NCBI GenBank assembly: GCA_016872775.1
Contig: VGZA01000022.1
Coordinates: forward strand, 19,143-83,142
DNA length: 64,000 nucleotides
From: Planctomycetota bacterium
Lineage (GTDB): Bacteria > Planctomycetota > Planctomycetia > Pirellulales > Pirellulaceae
Reading direction: 5' to 3'
Part shown: positions 7,616 to 16,897 of the stretch, in pieces
Numbering within the stretch: the stretch's first letter is position 1
Layout: the number at the start of each line of letters is the position of its first letter
Position numbers and translations under genes: made by a program
The notes under the pieces: model-generated
Databases searched by the model: none
Seen by the model: the letters and a program-made list of their open reading frames with translations, nothing else
What the model was told of the DNA's origin: nothing

Positions 7616-8733
7616 GCGATTAACTCCCGAGGAAACTGGCTGAGACGCCGGACTCCCGTCTCCGTGACCAGATAATCGTCTTCGACACGAATCCCGGCGC
7701 GCAGGGAATCCCAGTAGACTCCCGGCTCGGCGGTAAACAGTTCGCCCGCCTGGAACTGGTCGTCCCAGTGCGGATTCAAATGGGGCGCTTCATGCGGGAA
7801 CAGGCCGATGCCATGCCCCAGATGATGAAAGAACGCTCCCGGCCGGACCGTATCGAGCATCGCCTGCGCGCGATGAAACACCGCACGACAAGATACACCC
7901 GGTCGCACTTCCTCTTCAATCATCCTCAGCACGTCCACGACGGCATGCCAGGCGCCGGTTTGTTCGGCGGTCGCTGTTCCGCCCACGACCAGCGTGCGGC
8001 AGTTGTCCGCGTAGTAGCCACGGTAGCTGACTCCCAGATCCAGCACGAATAACTCGCCGCGCTCCGCGACGCGGTCGCGCGGCGGACCCCCAGGACTCGC
8101 CGCTTGAAAATCGTTTCCGAAATCGAGAATCGGCTCGCCGGCCGCCAATACCGCCTCGCGGAATAATGTCCCGTAGACGTCGAGTTCGTTGATGCCTGGA
8201 CGAACGATCTCGCGCGCTCGCGCATACATCCGGCCGGTACATGCGATCGCCGCTTCGATCAGTGCCAGTTCGTCCGGATCTTTGCGCCGCCGCGCCTGCC
8301 ATAATGCTGGTTCCACGTCCACCCATTCAACGCTCCGGCCCTTGGCCACTGCTCGTCGAACCGATTCACCGATCGCCGAATACTCCATTCCGATCCGCGT
8401 CGAATCGACAACCGTGGTCGAATCCGCCAGTACCGTCGCCGCGGCATGATGCTGGTCCTGGCGCAACGTGGAATGAAACTGCGCGGGAAACGTGACAATC
8501 TCATCCGCCACTGCCTGATCGGGTGCGGCGTTGGGAGCGATCAACAATCCCTTTCCCGTCCGATCGAGATGGAACATCGCCACCATCAACCGATGGGGGC
8601 GAAATCCGGTCAGGTACTGCACATGTTCCGGGCGCGTTACGACCATGCGGTCGACTTGCTCCTGGTCCATCCATGAGGCTAACCGCGTCTGCCGGCGTCG
8701 TGAGAATTCAGGTTGCAAACCGGGGGATACCAT
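7612..8733 (-). CDS. M24-family metallohydrolase (Xaa-Pro dipeptidase/ectoine hydrolase-like)
   Basis: 373 residues with a creatinase N-terminal domain and a pita-bread catalytic domain. All five metal ligands are present: Asp232, Asp243, His307, Glu336 and Glu351. It is the first gene of the operon. Members include proline peptidases and the ectoine hydrolases DoeA/EutD. The aspartoacylase-family and aminotransferase genes downstream make a small-molecule ring-opening hydrolase as likely as a peptidase, but this is inference from context. Confidence 0.85.
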   Translation of the reverse strand: MVSPGLQPEFSRRRQTRLASWMDQEQVDRMVVTRPEHVQYLTGFRPHRLMVAMFHLDRTGKGLLIAPNAAPDQAVADEIVTFPAQFHSTLRQDQHHAAATVLADSTTVVDSTRIGMEYSAIGESVRRAVAKGRSVEWVDVEPALWQARRRKDPDELALIEAAIACTGRMYARAREIVRPGINELDVYGTLFREAVLAAGEPILDFGNDFQAASPGGPPRDRVAERGELFVLDLGVSYRGYYADNCRTLVVGGTATAEQTGAWHAVVDVLRMIEEEVRPGVSCRAVFHRAQAMLDTVRPGAFFHHLGHGIGLFPHEAPHLNPHWDDQFQAGELFTAEPGVYWDSLRAGIRVEDDYLVTETGVRRLSQFPRELIA

Positions 8734-8802
8734 GGTGGGTCCGTCTTCGCGAATCGAACGGTTGCGGATGCGCCGGTGCCGGTGCCGGGCAATCCCTCCC
8801 GT

Positions 8803-10191
8803 CTACAACAGTTCGGGCAACGATTCGCCCGTGGTTAACGGCATCGGGCGCCCATCGACTGTCTGGTAACTGACGCTGTCCGGTGCGTAACCCAGCGCAG
8901 CAAATACCGTTGCATGGATGTCGGCGGGAGTAACCGGGCGGAGCCTGGGATAGGCGCCGATCCGGTCGGATTCGCCAACGACCTGGCCGCCTCGAATCCC
9001 GCCGCCTGCCAAGACCACCGAATAGCAGTCCGGCCAATGGTCGCGTCCCGAGTCCTTGTTGATTCGGGGGGTCCGGCCAAAATCGCCCATCCAGATCACG
9101 AGCGTCGAATCGAGCAATCCACGCTCCGCCAGATCATCCAGCAACGCAACATACGCCTGCTGCATTGGCGGCACCAGCCGGTTTCGCAAGCGATTAAAGT
9201 TATCGGCATGCGTGTCCCAGATAATGCTGGGACCGTTGACGGTGGAGACAAACCGGGTGCCTGCCTCGACCAGTCTCCGCGCGAGCAAATGGGATTGCCC
9301 CCAGGAGTTACGACCGTAGCGGTCACGAACAGAATCCGGCTCGCGCGACAAATCGAACGCCCGCGCCGCGTCGCCCGTCGCGACCATGCGAGTGGCTCGA
9401 TCCAACTGCGCGTCAAGCGCTTCCGCCGCCAAAGTCGTGGTGGTGCCTGGAGAACGGTCGAACCGGCGCAGAAGCCCGCGCCGCTCTTCGAGTCGCTCGG
9501 CGGACAATTCCGGCAGAAGCGTCAAATTGCGTACCCGAAAATCGGCGGCATTCGGATCGGCGTTCAGCACGAATGGATCGTGAGCGACTCCCAGGCACCC
9601 GCCAAACTGGCCAGGGGTAATGTAGACGGTGCTGTCACAATGCGGCGAAGGGGTGATCACATACGGCGGGACAGTGCCGCTGTAACCGTCGCGTCGCGCC
9701 AGCCAGCCGATCAACGTCCCAAAACTGGGAATGTCGGTCGGGCTGGAATTAATCAGGGTACTGTCCTCGCGGTACGGCCGGCCGACAATCGACCAGTGCA
9801 TTCCGGAATTATGCCCCCCATGCCGATGATGTACGGTTCGCACCACGGCGAGTCGATCGATCCGCGCGGCCAGATCCGGGATCAGTTCACTGACGAACAG
9901 ACCCGGGATTCGCGTATCAATCGGACGGAAGATTCCGCGCACGTCGTCCGGCGCGTGCGGTTTCGGATCCCATAGGTCGAGGTGACTGGGCGCGCCACAG
10001 TTGAAGATCATGATGACCGATCGCGCTTTTGCGGGCGCCGGCCGCACGCCCTGAATCGCCGCGAACGCGCGCTGCCAACCCCCGAACGCGCCTCCGGCCG
10101 CGATCCCGGACGCCAGCATGAATCCACGGCGCGTCGCGGCGTTGTCGGTCGCCGCTCGTGTCGCCGCCGCAACTTCATGATTCACGTTCAT
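8803..10191 (-). CDS. DUF1501 protein, Tat-exported
   Basis: 462 residues. An N-terminal twin-arginine signal (TRRGFMLASGIAAGG) predicts folded export. The body shows the sulfatase/alkaline-phosphatase-like DUF1501 landmarks: FNCGAPSHLDLWDPKP, HRHGGHNSGMHW, DTHADNFNRL, WMGDFGRTPRIN and GGGIRGGQVVGESD. Function unproven; in planctomycetes the family is usually paired with DUF1549/DUF1553 cytochrome-like proteins, as at 55134-59363, but here it stands without a partner. It lies 69 bp downstream of the M24 gene's start on the same strand but belongs to a separate transcript, being upstream of the operon. Confidence 0.85.
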   Translation of the reverse strand: MNVNHEVAAATRAATDNAATRRGFMLASGIAAGGAFGGWQRAFAAIQGVRPAPAKARSVIMIFNCGAPSHLDLWDPKPHAPDDVRGIFRPIDTRIPGLFVSELIPDLAARIDRLAVVRTVHHRHGGHNSGMHWSIVGRPYREDSTLINSSPTDIPSFGTLIGWLARRDGYSGTVPPYVITPSPHCDSTVYITPGQFGGCLGVAHDPFVLNADPNAADFRVRNLTLLPELSAERLEERRGLLRRFDRSPGTTTTLAAEALDAQLDRATRMVATGDAARAFDLSREPDSVRDRYGRNSWGQSHLLARRLVEAGTRFVSTVNGPSIIWDTHADNFNRLRNRLVPPMQQAYVALLDDLAERGLLDSTLVIWMGDFGRTPRINKDSGRDHWPDCYSVVLAGGGIRGGQVVGESDRIGAYPRLRPVTPADIHATVFAALGYAPDSVSYQTVDGRPMPLTTGESLPELL

Positions 10192-10412
10192 GCGGAATCT
10201 CCCCCGCGGCGATGGGGCCCGGCCTCAATCGCGTGGCGCAGGCTCTGGACGGACGAGGGTGCGTGGAGGGTGAACGGATGCGCGCGGCACACTCCCGTGC
10301 GCGGTTACGACGTCTATACTACCCCGTCCAGAGCCTCGATCCAATACACGAATCGAAGGCCCAGTCGCGAGCTATCCGCCATCCCGGGCATCGGGCATGG
10401 ACCGGTTGCCGT

Positions 10413-12152
10413 TCAACCACCAAACCCGTTGCGCATCTCAAACAGCCGGCCCTGCAAAGAACCGACAACCTTGCCGCCCTTTTCCTGGCTCGCTGACTTC
10501 AGTTCGGCTTTGCCGATGAATGATTTCATCGCCGCGCCGAACATGAATCCTTCGCCTTCTACCATCATGCCCTGGACGTTGATCGAGTCGGCCGGTTCGG
10601 TGGAGCCAAACTGGTCGGCGGCAAAGAAGACCGTCAGCGTGATCTTTTTCTGATCGGACTCCCGCTCGCCAACCAGCGCGATGGTCGGTGGCGGCACCTG
10701 TGGACGGCCACCGCGATTGCCGCCGAAGGCGGGAAAGCGGGACGGCCCGGCCGTGGCCACGACCTTCTTGAACTTGACTTTCTCGCCATTCAGCACGATA
10801 TCGACCGTCGCCTGTTCGCTTTCGGCGGGCTGATCGCCACTTGCTGTCCAATCGGTCGAGAACGTTGCCGACGCCTGACCCGCTTCCCGCATATAAAATG
10901 GCTTGGCAGGCGGTGTCGTGATATGCACCGGCCCGTCTTTGATCTCGTCCATGATCTCTTGTCGCCGCTCGCGGATGTACTTGCGGGTTGCTTCCGCAGC
11001 TTCCTCAATATTACCTTGGGCTTCGTGCAGTTGCCCTTTGGCGAGTGTCTCGATCCGATCCACGTCAGCGATCAGCTTTTCCTCGTTCCAGACGGTCTCC
11101 AGCAGTTTCAACATCGTCGCCTGATACCGGTCCCGCATCGCGGGAATCTGATTCAGGCGGTAGGCCAGAATCCCCTTCGCGAAGACCGATTTTGCCGGCA
11201 TCCCGTCCCTCCGGGAAAAGAATACCGGCGGCGCCAGTGTCACGTCCGCACCCCAAGGGATGAAATGGAACTTTCCGTCCTTGGGATTCTTGTACAAATA
11301 GTAATTGTTCTGGTTCGATGCATAGCCGTCCCAGAAAGCGATCAACGATTCCAATGCCCAATACCGGATAAACTCGTCCAGGTCGAACCGCTTTTCCAAT
11401 TCGGTGAGAAACTCGGGCGCATCGGGCTTGTCAAGAATCTCCGCCAGACGCCGCAGATCGCCGCGGTCGGTGTTCTTATTGTTGGTCTTGATATTAAATC
11501 GATCGACCCGATCATGGATAAAGTCGGTGGGAAAAACGCCTTCGTACAGATCGCCTGTATCGTTGCCAAACTGCCGGCGCAAATAGCGCTCGTCGATCGA
11601 TTCGACGTGCGTGTAAACGCCCAGCAACTTGCCGTTCACCGTGACTTTGGCCATTGAGCTGCGCGGCGCGGGCAACCCGGCCTCGCGGAACAAACGGTAG
11701 GCGATGAACTGGCTGGCGCAACTGCGATCCTGTTTGTTGTTGTTAAACGTCAGCCGGTCGTATGCGGCGACCAACCGGTTCGAGTCGGGATGTTCGATTC
11801 GCACCTTCAAGGAAGGCCGTTCGGTATCGGTCGAACCGAAGAACCCTTTCTTGCGAATATCGACATGAGGCAACCGCCGTCCGTTGAGTTCCAAGTCGGC
11901 GGGGAAAAATGTATAGACTCTCGAAAACGAACCTTTGCTGAACGCCGAGACAAAATCGAGCGTCTGCCCGGAAAGCTTCTTCCAGTCCTTCTCGGCAATC
12001 GTAATTCGGATATCCAGCAACTCGTCGGCGGAGAACAACTGCTCCGCGGTCAGCGGCGTCGTCTCCTGTCCGTTCAGCGGCAGAGTCGCAATTCGGATAA
12101 GAAAACAGATGGCGATCAACGCCGAGACCGAGCAACGAATCCGCGAAGGCAT
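10413..12152 (-). CDS. CotH-type (spore-coat kinase family) secreted protein
   Basis: 579 residues with an N-terminal signal segment (SALIAICFLIRIATLPLNG). The central region has CotH-family landmarks: DIRKKGFFGSTDTERPSLKVRIE, DRLTFNNNKQD, NGKLLGVYTHVESID and HFIPWGADVTLAPP (near residues 85-300). CotH of Bacillus phosphorylates coat proteins; export suggests an extracytoplasmic role here. A C-terminal ~150 residues is Pro/Gly-rich with a conserved strand-rich end that is not part of CotH. A 221-bp gap separates it from the DUF1501 gene; I see nothing specific in it. Confidence 0.8.
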   Translation of the reverse strand: MPSRIRCSVSALIAICFLIRIATLPLNGQETTPLTAEQLFSADELLDIRITIAEKDWKKLSGQTLDFVSAFSKGSFSRVYTFFPADLELNGRRLPHVDIRKKGFFGSTDTERPSLKVRIEHPDSNRLVAAYDRLTFNNNKQDRSCASQFIAYRLFREAGLPAPRSSMAKVTVNGKLLGVYTHVESIDERYLRRQFGNDTGDLYEGVFPTDFIHDRVDRFNIKTNNKNTDRGDLRRLAEILDKPDAPEFLTELEKRFDLDEFIRYWALESLIAFWDGYASNQNNYYLYKNPKDGKFHFIPWGADVTLAPPVFFSRRDGMPAKSVFAKGILAYRLNQIPAMRDRYQATMLKLLETVWNEEKLIADVDRIETLAKGQLHEAQGNIEEAAEATRKYIRERRQEIMDEIKDGPVHITTPPAKPFYMREAGQASATFSTDWTASGDQPAESEQATVDIVLNGEKVKFKKVVATAGPSRFPAFGGNRGGRPQVPPPTIALVGERESDQKKITLTVFFAADQFGSTEPADSINVQGMMVEGEGFMFGAAMKSFIGKAELKSASQEKGGKVVGSLQGRLFEMRNGFGG

Positions 12153-12276
12153 GAACAGTCATCCTTGGATGAGGGGACCAGCGAAAGAACGGCGGCGCGT
12201 CGCACCGTTCGACAGGCTGTTAGTGTAGCTGTCCTTGGCGCACCCGCAATCGGCGTCCGCCATGAAGCGTTCGCGT

Positions 12277-12585
12277 TCAGGACCGCTCAGGGTCGCTGGA
12301 GGTGTCCGTCGGTCGACGCCGCGATTCCTCCTCCACTTCCACAGTGTACTGGATCGAAGGGCGCGCAATCCGGTCGATCTCCATCAACAGGCTGGCCGGT
12401 CCGGACCCACCTCCCGCGGGTCGCTGACGGTAGTAAATGTAACCCTGGTTTTCAAGCATCACGAGGAAGCGATGAATCCCCCATCCGACGCAAAGCAACA
12501 GTGCCAGGACCGTCAGGCCGCCCAACAGCCACAGGCCAGCCCGAAGCAACTCGCCTCCAGCCAACAGCACCATGCCTCGTCCCAT
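12277..12585 (-). CDS. Small single-pass membrane protein
   Basis: 102 residues: one hydrophobic helix near residues 12-36 (LLRAGLWLLGGLTVLALLLCVGWGI), then a basic turn and an acidic/Ser-rich polar tail. No family recognised. It begins 50 bp after the AmmeMemoRadiSam fusion gene on the same strand and is probably cotranscribed with it. Confidence 0.6.
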   Translation of the reverse strand: MGRGMVLLAGGELLRAGLWLLGGLTVLALLLCVGWGIHRFLVMLENQGYIYYRQRPAGGGSGPASLLMEIDRIARPSIQYTVEVEEESRRRPTDTSSDPERS

Positions 12586-12634
12586 GGAACCCCCTCCCGT
12601 CTTGAATCGAGTTCCCTCGCGATCGGCGGACCGC

Positions 12635-15600
12635 CTATTTCAGTAACATACCCGCATAGCCGACGACACGATCGGTGTCGCCGGTGACGTCGGCGCTGGT
12701 CGCATAACCGACGCGCCGGCAGGTTTTCAGTCTACCAAGTTGTCGCAAGGTTTCCATCACGATCACCGCCGGAAGCAAGCCGCACATGCTGATGTTGTGC
12801 CTGGTCACAACGTCGAACAGTTCCTCGGGGCGGAGCGATTCCATGGCCCGCAATGCGATTTCGTCCAGTCGACGGTTTTCGCTGTCGGTGGCGAAGTGGT
12901 TCATGTCGCTGGAGATTACCAGCAACGGTTGTTGCGGAAGCGTCCGCAGCAGGCGTGCCAGGCCGGTGGCAAACTGTCTGCAGCTTTCGAGACTTCCGCC
13001 TCCGATCGCGATACCGACGACTTTTGTGCCGGGCGCCAATCGCGCGATCCATGGCAATTCCAGTTCAATGCCATGTTCCTGTTGGTGGGCGGCGGAGTCG
13101 AGTTCAAGTCCTGGGATTGCGGCGGCGAGTTGTTCGGCCAGTCCGTGATCGGAGGGTACGTCCGCGCCCGGAATCTGCCAGATTTCGTGCGGTGCGACGG
13201 CCCATTCCACTCCCAAGCGAGTATGTTTCGGACTGAGGATCAGGACGGTCCCGGGAATTTGCACTTGCTGGAAGACGGTGGCCGCCAGCTTGCCTGAGTA
13301 TCGCAGTCCTGCGTGCGGTACCATGATCGCCGGCCATTGCTCCGGTGGCGGCGGCGCTGGGTCGAGCAACTCGTCGAGCATATTCTGGAGTGCGCCGGTT
13401 TGCGCCGGATAGAACGTCCCTGCCACCGCCGGCGGACGTATTCTTGGTCCTGTCACGGCGCGTGGCGCGGTGGAAATCCGTAATGGCGTATGCACTGTTT
13501 GCGCCGCCAGACTGACGACACTGGCATTCTCTGGATGCGACACCTTGCAGTCCTCGACAGCAATTCGAAACAACTGCTCGGCGGACTGTGCCGGGTCGAC
13601 AGCCCAGGCGGAACGGCCTCGATCCATCACCAGAATCGCGCGGCGGGCCGTATCGACGCCGCGCAGATCGGGGTCGGTAACCGTGCCGTGCATCGCCGAG
13701 TCCTGCAGCACCGCCAGATTGAGTTCCAGGTTTTCGCGCCGAGCGACTACCGCGGGCGGCAGCGCGCGGGCCAGGCCTTCACATAATTGAAACGCCGTCG
13801 TCTGCAGAGGTAACCCCGGACGCAGGCTCAGTTGCGCCACATGCAACCAGTCACTCTGCGGATCGACCCGCGCCGACAACGACACGCCCTGCACCGTTCC
13901 GTCCGGGACACCAAACAGGTAGTAACTGGGCGTGGCCCCGGCCAGAAGGGCCAGCAGATTCGACCGGCAGTGCCTTTCCAACGCCTGCAATTCCTCGTCC
14001 GACATCGATGCGGTCGAGCGCGCGGCATCGTCGGAGGCGAGCACGCCCGAATCAAAGGGCCCGCCAAAGGCAACCGACTCAAAGGTCAATATCTGCGTGT
14101 CATCCTCCTCCCATGCGGTTGTGGGCAGACCGGCCTTCTTGCACACCTGCCGCAGAAATGTCTCGGCATCCCATTGCTGTTCGATCGCCACGCTCGGCAA
14201 CAACAGACCTCCGGCATCGCCACGTCGGATCTGCAGACCATGGCGTCCCGGTACCACTTCCGCGATGCGCTGCCGTCCGCGGGCCCGCATCGGTTCGAAA
14301 CCGTAGAGCAGCGAGACATCGAGATCGAGAAAGGGCAGTTCCGTCAGTGAGATCGGCGGCAATCGAACATCTTCGGTGGCGGTGCGATGGGCCGACTGCC
14401 GCAGGGCGTCAAGCAGCGGCATCGGTTTGCCGAGCGTTCCGCAGCACGCCCGCAAATGGCCCCGCCGCTTCAATGTCACAAACGCTCCCATGACCGTGAA
14501 ACCGGCGGCACCACTCAACGTGGGATCGGCCAGCCGTACCGGCCGCGCACAGATCGGCGCCGCGACCAGTTCATTGGCGGCCCGTTGAATCGCCTGCTGT
14601 TGGCTCGAGGTCAGTTCCGGACGTTCGCGCAGCGGACTCGGCGCGGGGGCGGCGGGATTCATGGAGCTTCCTTTGAGCGTGGGTGTGGCTGCGGATGGTG
14701 CGTTATAAGATGGAACGGTTTGTAATACGACCAGTGGACGGGACTTGGCATAGTTCGCGATGCGAATCGGCTGACGCTTGCGCCCCCAGTCACCCGGCCG
14801 TTCGGCAAAGTGACCGGCCACAGGTACTCCGCAGTGACCGCATGCGCCTTGCCGGATCTTGTACTCACCCAGCGCATACCAGTTGCGTTCGATCAACAAC
14901 CCGCCACAGGCGTGGCAGTAGGTACTCTGATGCCGCACGTCGTTCACATTGCCGACATAGACGTAACGCAAGCCGACCTGCCGCGCGATTTCATGAGCCG
15001 TCAACAGCGTCTCCAGCGGCGTGTTCGGCAGATCCTGCATGCGATAGTCGGGATGGAACGCCGAAAAATGTACGGGAACGTCGTCACCGACGTGCGTCAA
15101 TATCCAGTCGCACATCCGCCGCAGATCGTCAGGATTGTCGTTCGTCTGGGGAATGACCAGGTTCGTGATCTCGAACCAGACCGCGGTCTCGCGCTTCAGC
15201 CATTCCAGCGTCTCCAGGACAGGCTGCAGGTGCGAATAGGTCACACGATAGTAAAATTCCTCGGTGAAGCCCTTCAAGTCGACATTCGCCGCGTCGATCG
15301 GTTCGTAGAACGACGCCCGCGCCGACGGCGAAATGTAGCCAGCTGTCACGGCGACGTTCTTAACGCCCACTGCCCGGCAGGCTCGCGCCGTATCGATCGC
15401 GTACTCGGCCCAGATCACCGGATCGTTGTAGGTATAAGCCACGCTGCGGCAGCCGTGGTCCAGCGCCGCCTGCGCCACGGCGTCGGGCATCGCCAATTCG
15501 CTTAACCGCTCGACCTCGCGCGATTTGGAAATATCCCAGTTCTGGCAGAATTTGCAGCCGAGATTGCAGCCCGCCGTTCCAAACGACAGGACACTCGAGC

Positions 15601-15865
15601 CCGGATAAAAGTGATTCAACGGTTTTTTTTCGATCGGATCGATGCAGAACCCGGTGCTGCGGCCATAGGTGGTTAAGACCATCTCTCCGTCAACATTCTG
15701 CCTCACAAAACAGAAGCCGCGGTCACCCGCCTTCAATGCGCACTCGCGGGGACAAAGATCACAGATGATCCGTCCCGATTCCGGATCATCGTGCCACCAA
15801 CCCCCACGCCACGTTCCATCGGAACGCAGGCCATCTTGCGGCGGATTGAGAACAGTGCGTGACAT
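12635..15865 (-). CDS. AmmeMemoRadiSam triple fusion: radical SAM + AMMECR1 + MEMO
   Basis: 1076 residues joining three proteins that are usually separate. Residues 1-380 are the radical SAM enzyme: CDLCPREC, then the cluster motif CxxxCxxC at Cys100/104/107, and a C-terminal zinc knuckle (CHAC...CGHC, 317-345). Residues ~415-605 are AMMECR1 (GAFVTLKRRGHLRACCGTLG). Residues ~610-800 are an extra domain I cannot assign. Residues ~808-1076 are MEMO: PHAGLRYSG, LSPKHT, SSDMNHF and MCG keep the positions of the metal ligands known from human MEMO1 (His, His, Cys). The system's reaction is unknown; the fusion implies that the parts act in one complex at 1:1:1. Confidence 0.9.
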   Translation of the reverse strand: MSRTVLNPPQDGLRSDGTWRGGWWHDDPESGRIICDLCPRECALKAGDRGFCFVRQNVDGEMVLTTYGRSTGFCIDPIEKKPLNHFYPGSSVLSFGTAGCNLGCKFCQNWDISKSREVERLSELAMPDAVAQAALDHGCRSVAYTYNDPVIWAEYAIDTARACRAVGVKNVAVTAGYISPSARASFYEPIDAANVDLKGFTEEFYYRVTYSHLQPVLETLEWLKRETAVWFEITNLVIPQTNDNPDDLRRMCDWILTHVGDDVPVHFSAFHPDYRMQDLPNTPLETLLTAHEIARQVGLRYVYVGNVNDVRHQSTYCHACGGLLIERNWYALGEYKIRQGACGHCGVPVAGHFAERPGDWGRKRQPIRIANYAKSRPLVVLQTVPSYNAPSAATPTLKGSSMNPAAPAPSPLRERPELTSSQQQAIQRAANELVAAPICARPVRLADPTLSGAAGFTVMGAFVTLKRRGHLRACCGTLGKPMPLLDALRQSAHRTATEDVRLPPISLTELPFLDLDVSLLYGFEPMRARGRQRIAEVVPGRHGLQIRRGDAGGLLLPSVAIEQQWDAETFLRQVCKKAGLPTTAWEEDDTQILTFESVAFGGPFDSGVLASDDAARSTASMSDEELQALERHCRSNLLALLAGATPSYYLFGVPDGTVQGVSLSARVDPQSDWLHVAQLSLRPGLPLQTTAFQLCEGLARALPPAVVARRENLELNLAVLQDSAMHGTVTDPDLRGVDTARRAILVMDRGRSAWAVDPAQSAEQLFRIAVEDCKVSHPENASVVSLAAQTVHTPLRISTAPRAVTGPRIRPPAVAGTFYPAQTGALQNMLDELLDPAPPPPEQWPAIMVPHAGLRYSGKLAATVFQQVQIPGTVLILSPKHTRLGVEWAVAPHEIWQIPGADVPSDHGLAEQLAAAIPGLELDSAAHQQEHGIELELPWIARLAPGTKVVGIAIGGGSLESCRQFATGLARLLRTLPQQPLLVISSDMNHFATDSENRRLDEIALRAMESLRPEELFDVVTRHNISMCGLLPAVIVMETLRQLGRLKTCRRVGYATSADVTGDTDRVVGYAGMLLK

Positions 15866-15970
15866 GTTGACGTTGTTGAATCAACGGGTGTTGTCGGCTG
15901 CGGTGTCGGGGACATGCTTTGCGCCGAGTCGGCACGGTAACGCGCAGGTCGCCCGGGGCTGGAATCCAAG

Positions 15971-16621
15971 TCATCCTTGGGGTGGATTGTCCGGTGGAGA
16001 ATCGGGGGGTGTATGGGGAGGCAGGTTCGGCGGACCCTGATCGGTAGACGGATTCGCCGGCGGGCGCAGCCGATTCTGAAACTGCTGGAAGGTCCCCTGC
16101 AACGACTCCAGCAAACGCGGGACCTGGGGCGACGATAAGAACACGCGGCACGATACCGCGGAATGAGGGAAAAGATTCGTAAGGAAATCGAGTTTGAACT
16201 CGGATGGTGTATGCCCAATCATGACGCCGTTGGCGTAAGCGCCACTGAGCAAACTGTCCGGCATCTTCAATTCGTCGTAGATCTCCTGCGCGGTCGGCTG
16301 ACGTTGACCAGGCGCTCCACGGGGCAGTTCCGGCGGTGAGCCGAACCGCTGCGCGTACATATCCAGATTCGTGCGCAATGCCTGAATGAACTGCGGCAAG
16401 ACCGCGTGCGGCATCACGACGCGCGCCGCCACCTGCGGAGGATGTCCAATATTCTGTACAAAGTCCAGGATGAACTCGTTGGGACCGGTCATCACGATCA
16501 CGCCGGTACTGAACGCGCCCCGACTGACCCCTTCGGGAACCCTGGCCGTCAAATGCTGGACCCGTACCTGTTCACTCTGGTGACCGCCCTCGCCCGATGG
16601 GGGAACTTCGGGATGACTCAT
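15971..16621 (-). CDS. Tandem DUF3467 protein
   Basis: 216 residues. Two copies of the DUF3467 pattern: residues ~20-95 (GVIVMTGPNEFILDFVQN...ARVVMPHAVLPQFIQALRTNLDMYAQRFG) and ~130-185 (GVMIGHTPSEFKLDFLTN...CRVFLSSPQVPRLLESLQGTF). Family members usually have one copy and unknown function. The C-terminus is a Pro-rich disordered tail. No signal peptide or membrane helix. The second copy has drifted from the first, so the duplication is not recent. Confidence 0.75.
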   Translation of the reverse strand: MSHPEVPPSGEGGHQSEQVRVQHLTARVPEGVSRGAFSTGVIVMTGPNEFILDFVQNIGHPPQVAARVVMPHAVLPQFIQALRTNLDMYAQRFGSPPELPRGAPGQRQPTAQEIYDELKMPDSLLSGAYANGVMIGHTPSEFKLDFLTNLFPHSAVSCRVFLSSPQVPRLLESLQGTFQQFQNRLRPPANPSTDQGPPNLPPHTPPDSPPDNPPQG

Positions 16622-16897
16622 GACTTGTTTCGCTTTCGTTTCGCTTGCGCCTTGCTCGCGTTCTGAACAACTAAATCCATCCTACGCCGGTATTGCGTTC
16701 CAGGCCAACGCCCGGCAACTCGGCACCCTGTACCCCGGCATCCTGGCACCCTGGTCCTACGAAATCCGGGGTCCGTCCAATCCGGGGACCAGGCAATCCC
16801 CAACCGGGAATACCATTGTGCAATTGTCGCGTCGGAATCGATTCGTGCCAATTCGACAGTGAGCGGTAGAATCGTCATGAACGGAACAGACCGATCC

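Noticed and set aside
16622..16897. Possible small gene between the DUF3467 and zinc-ribbon genes
   Set aside because: Only short degenerate direct and inverted repeats (such as AATCCGGGG twice); no frame with protein character.
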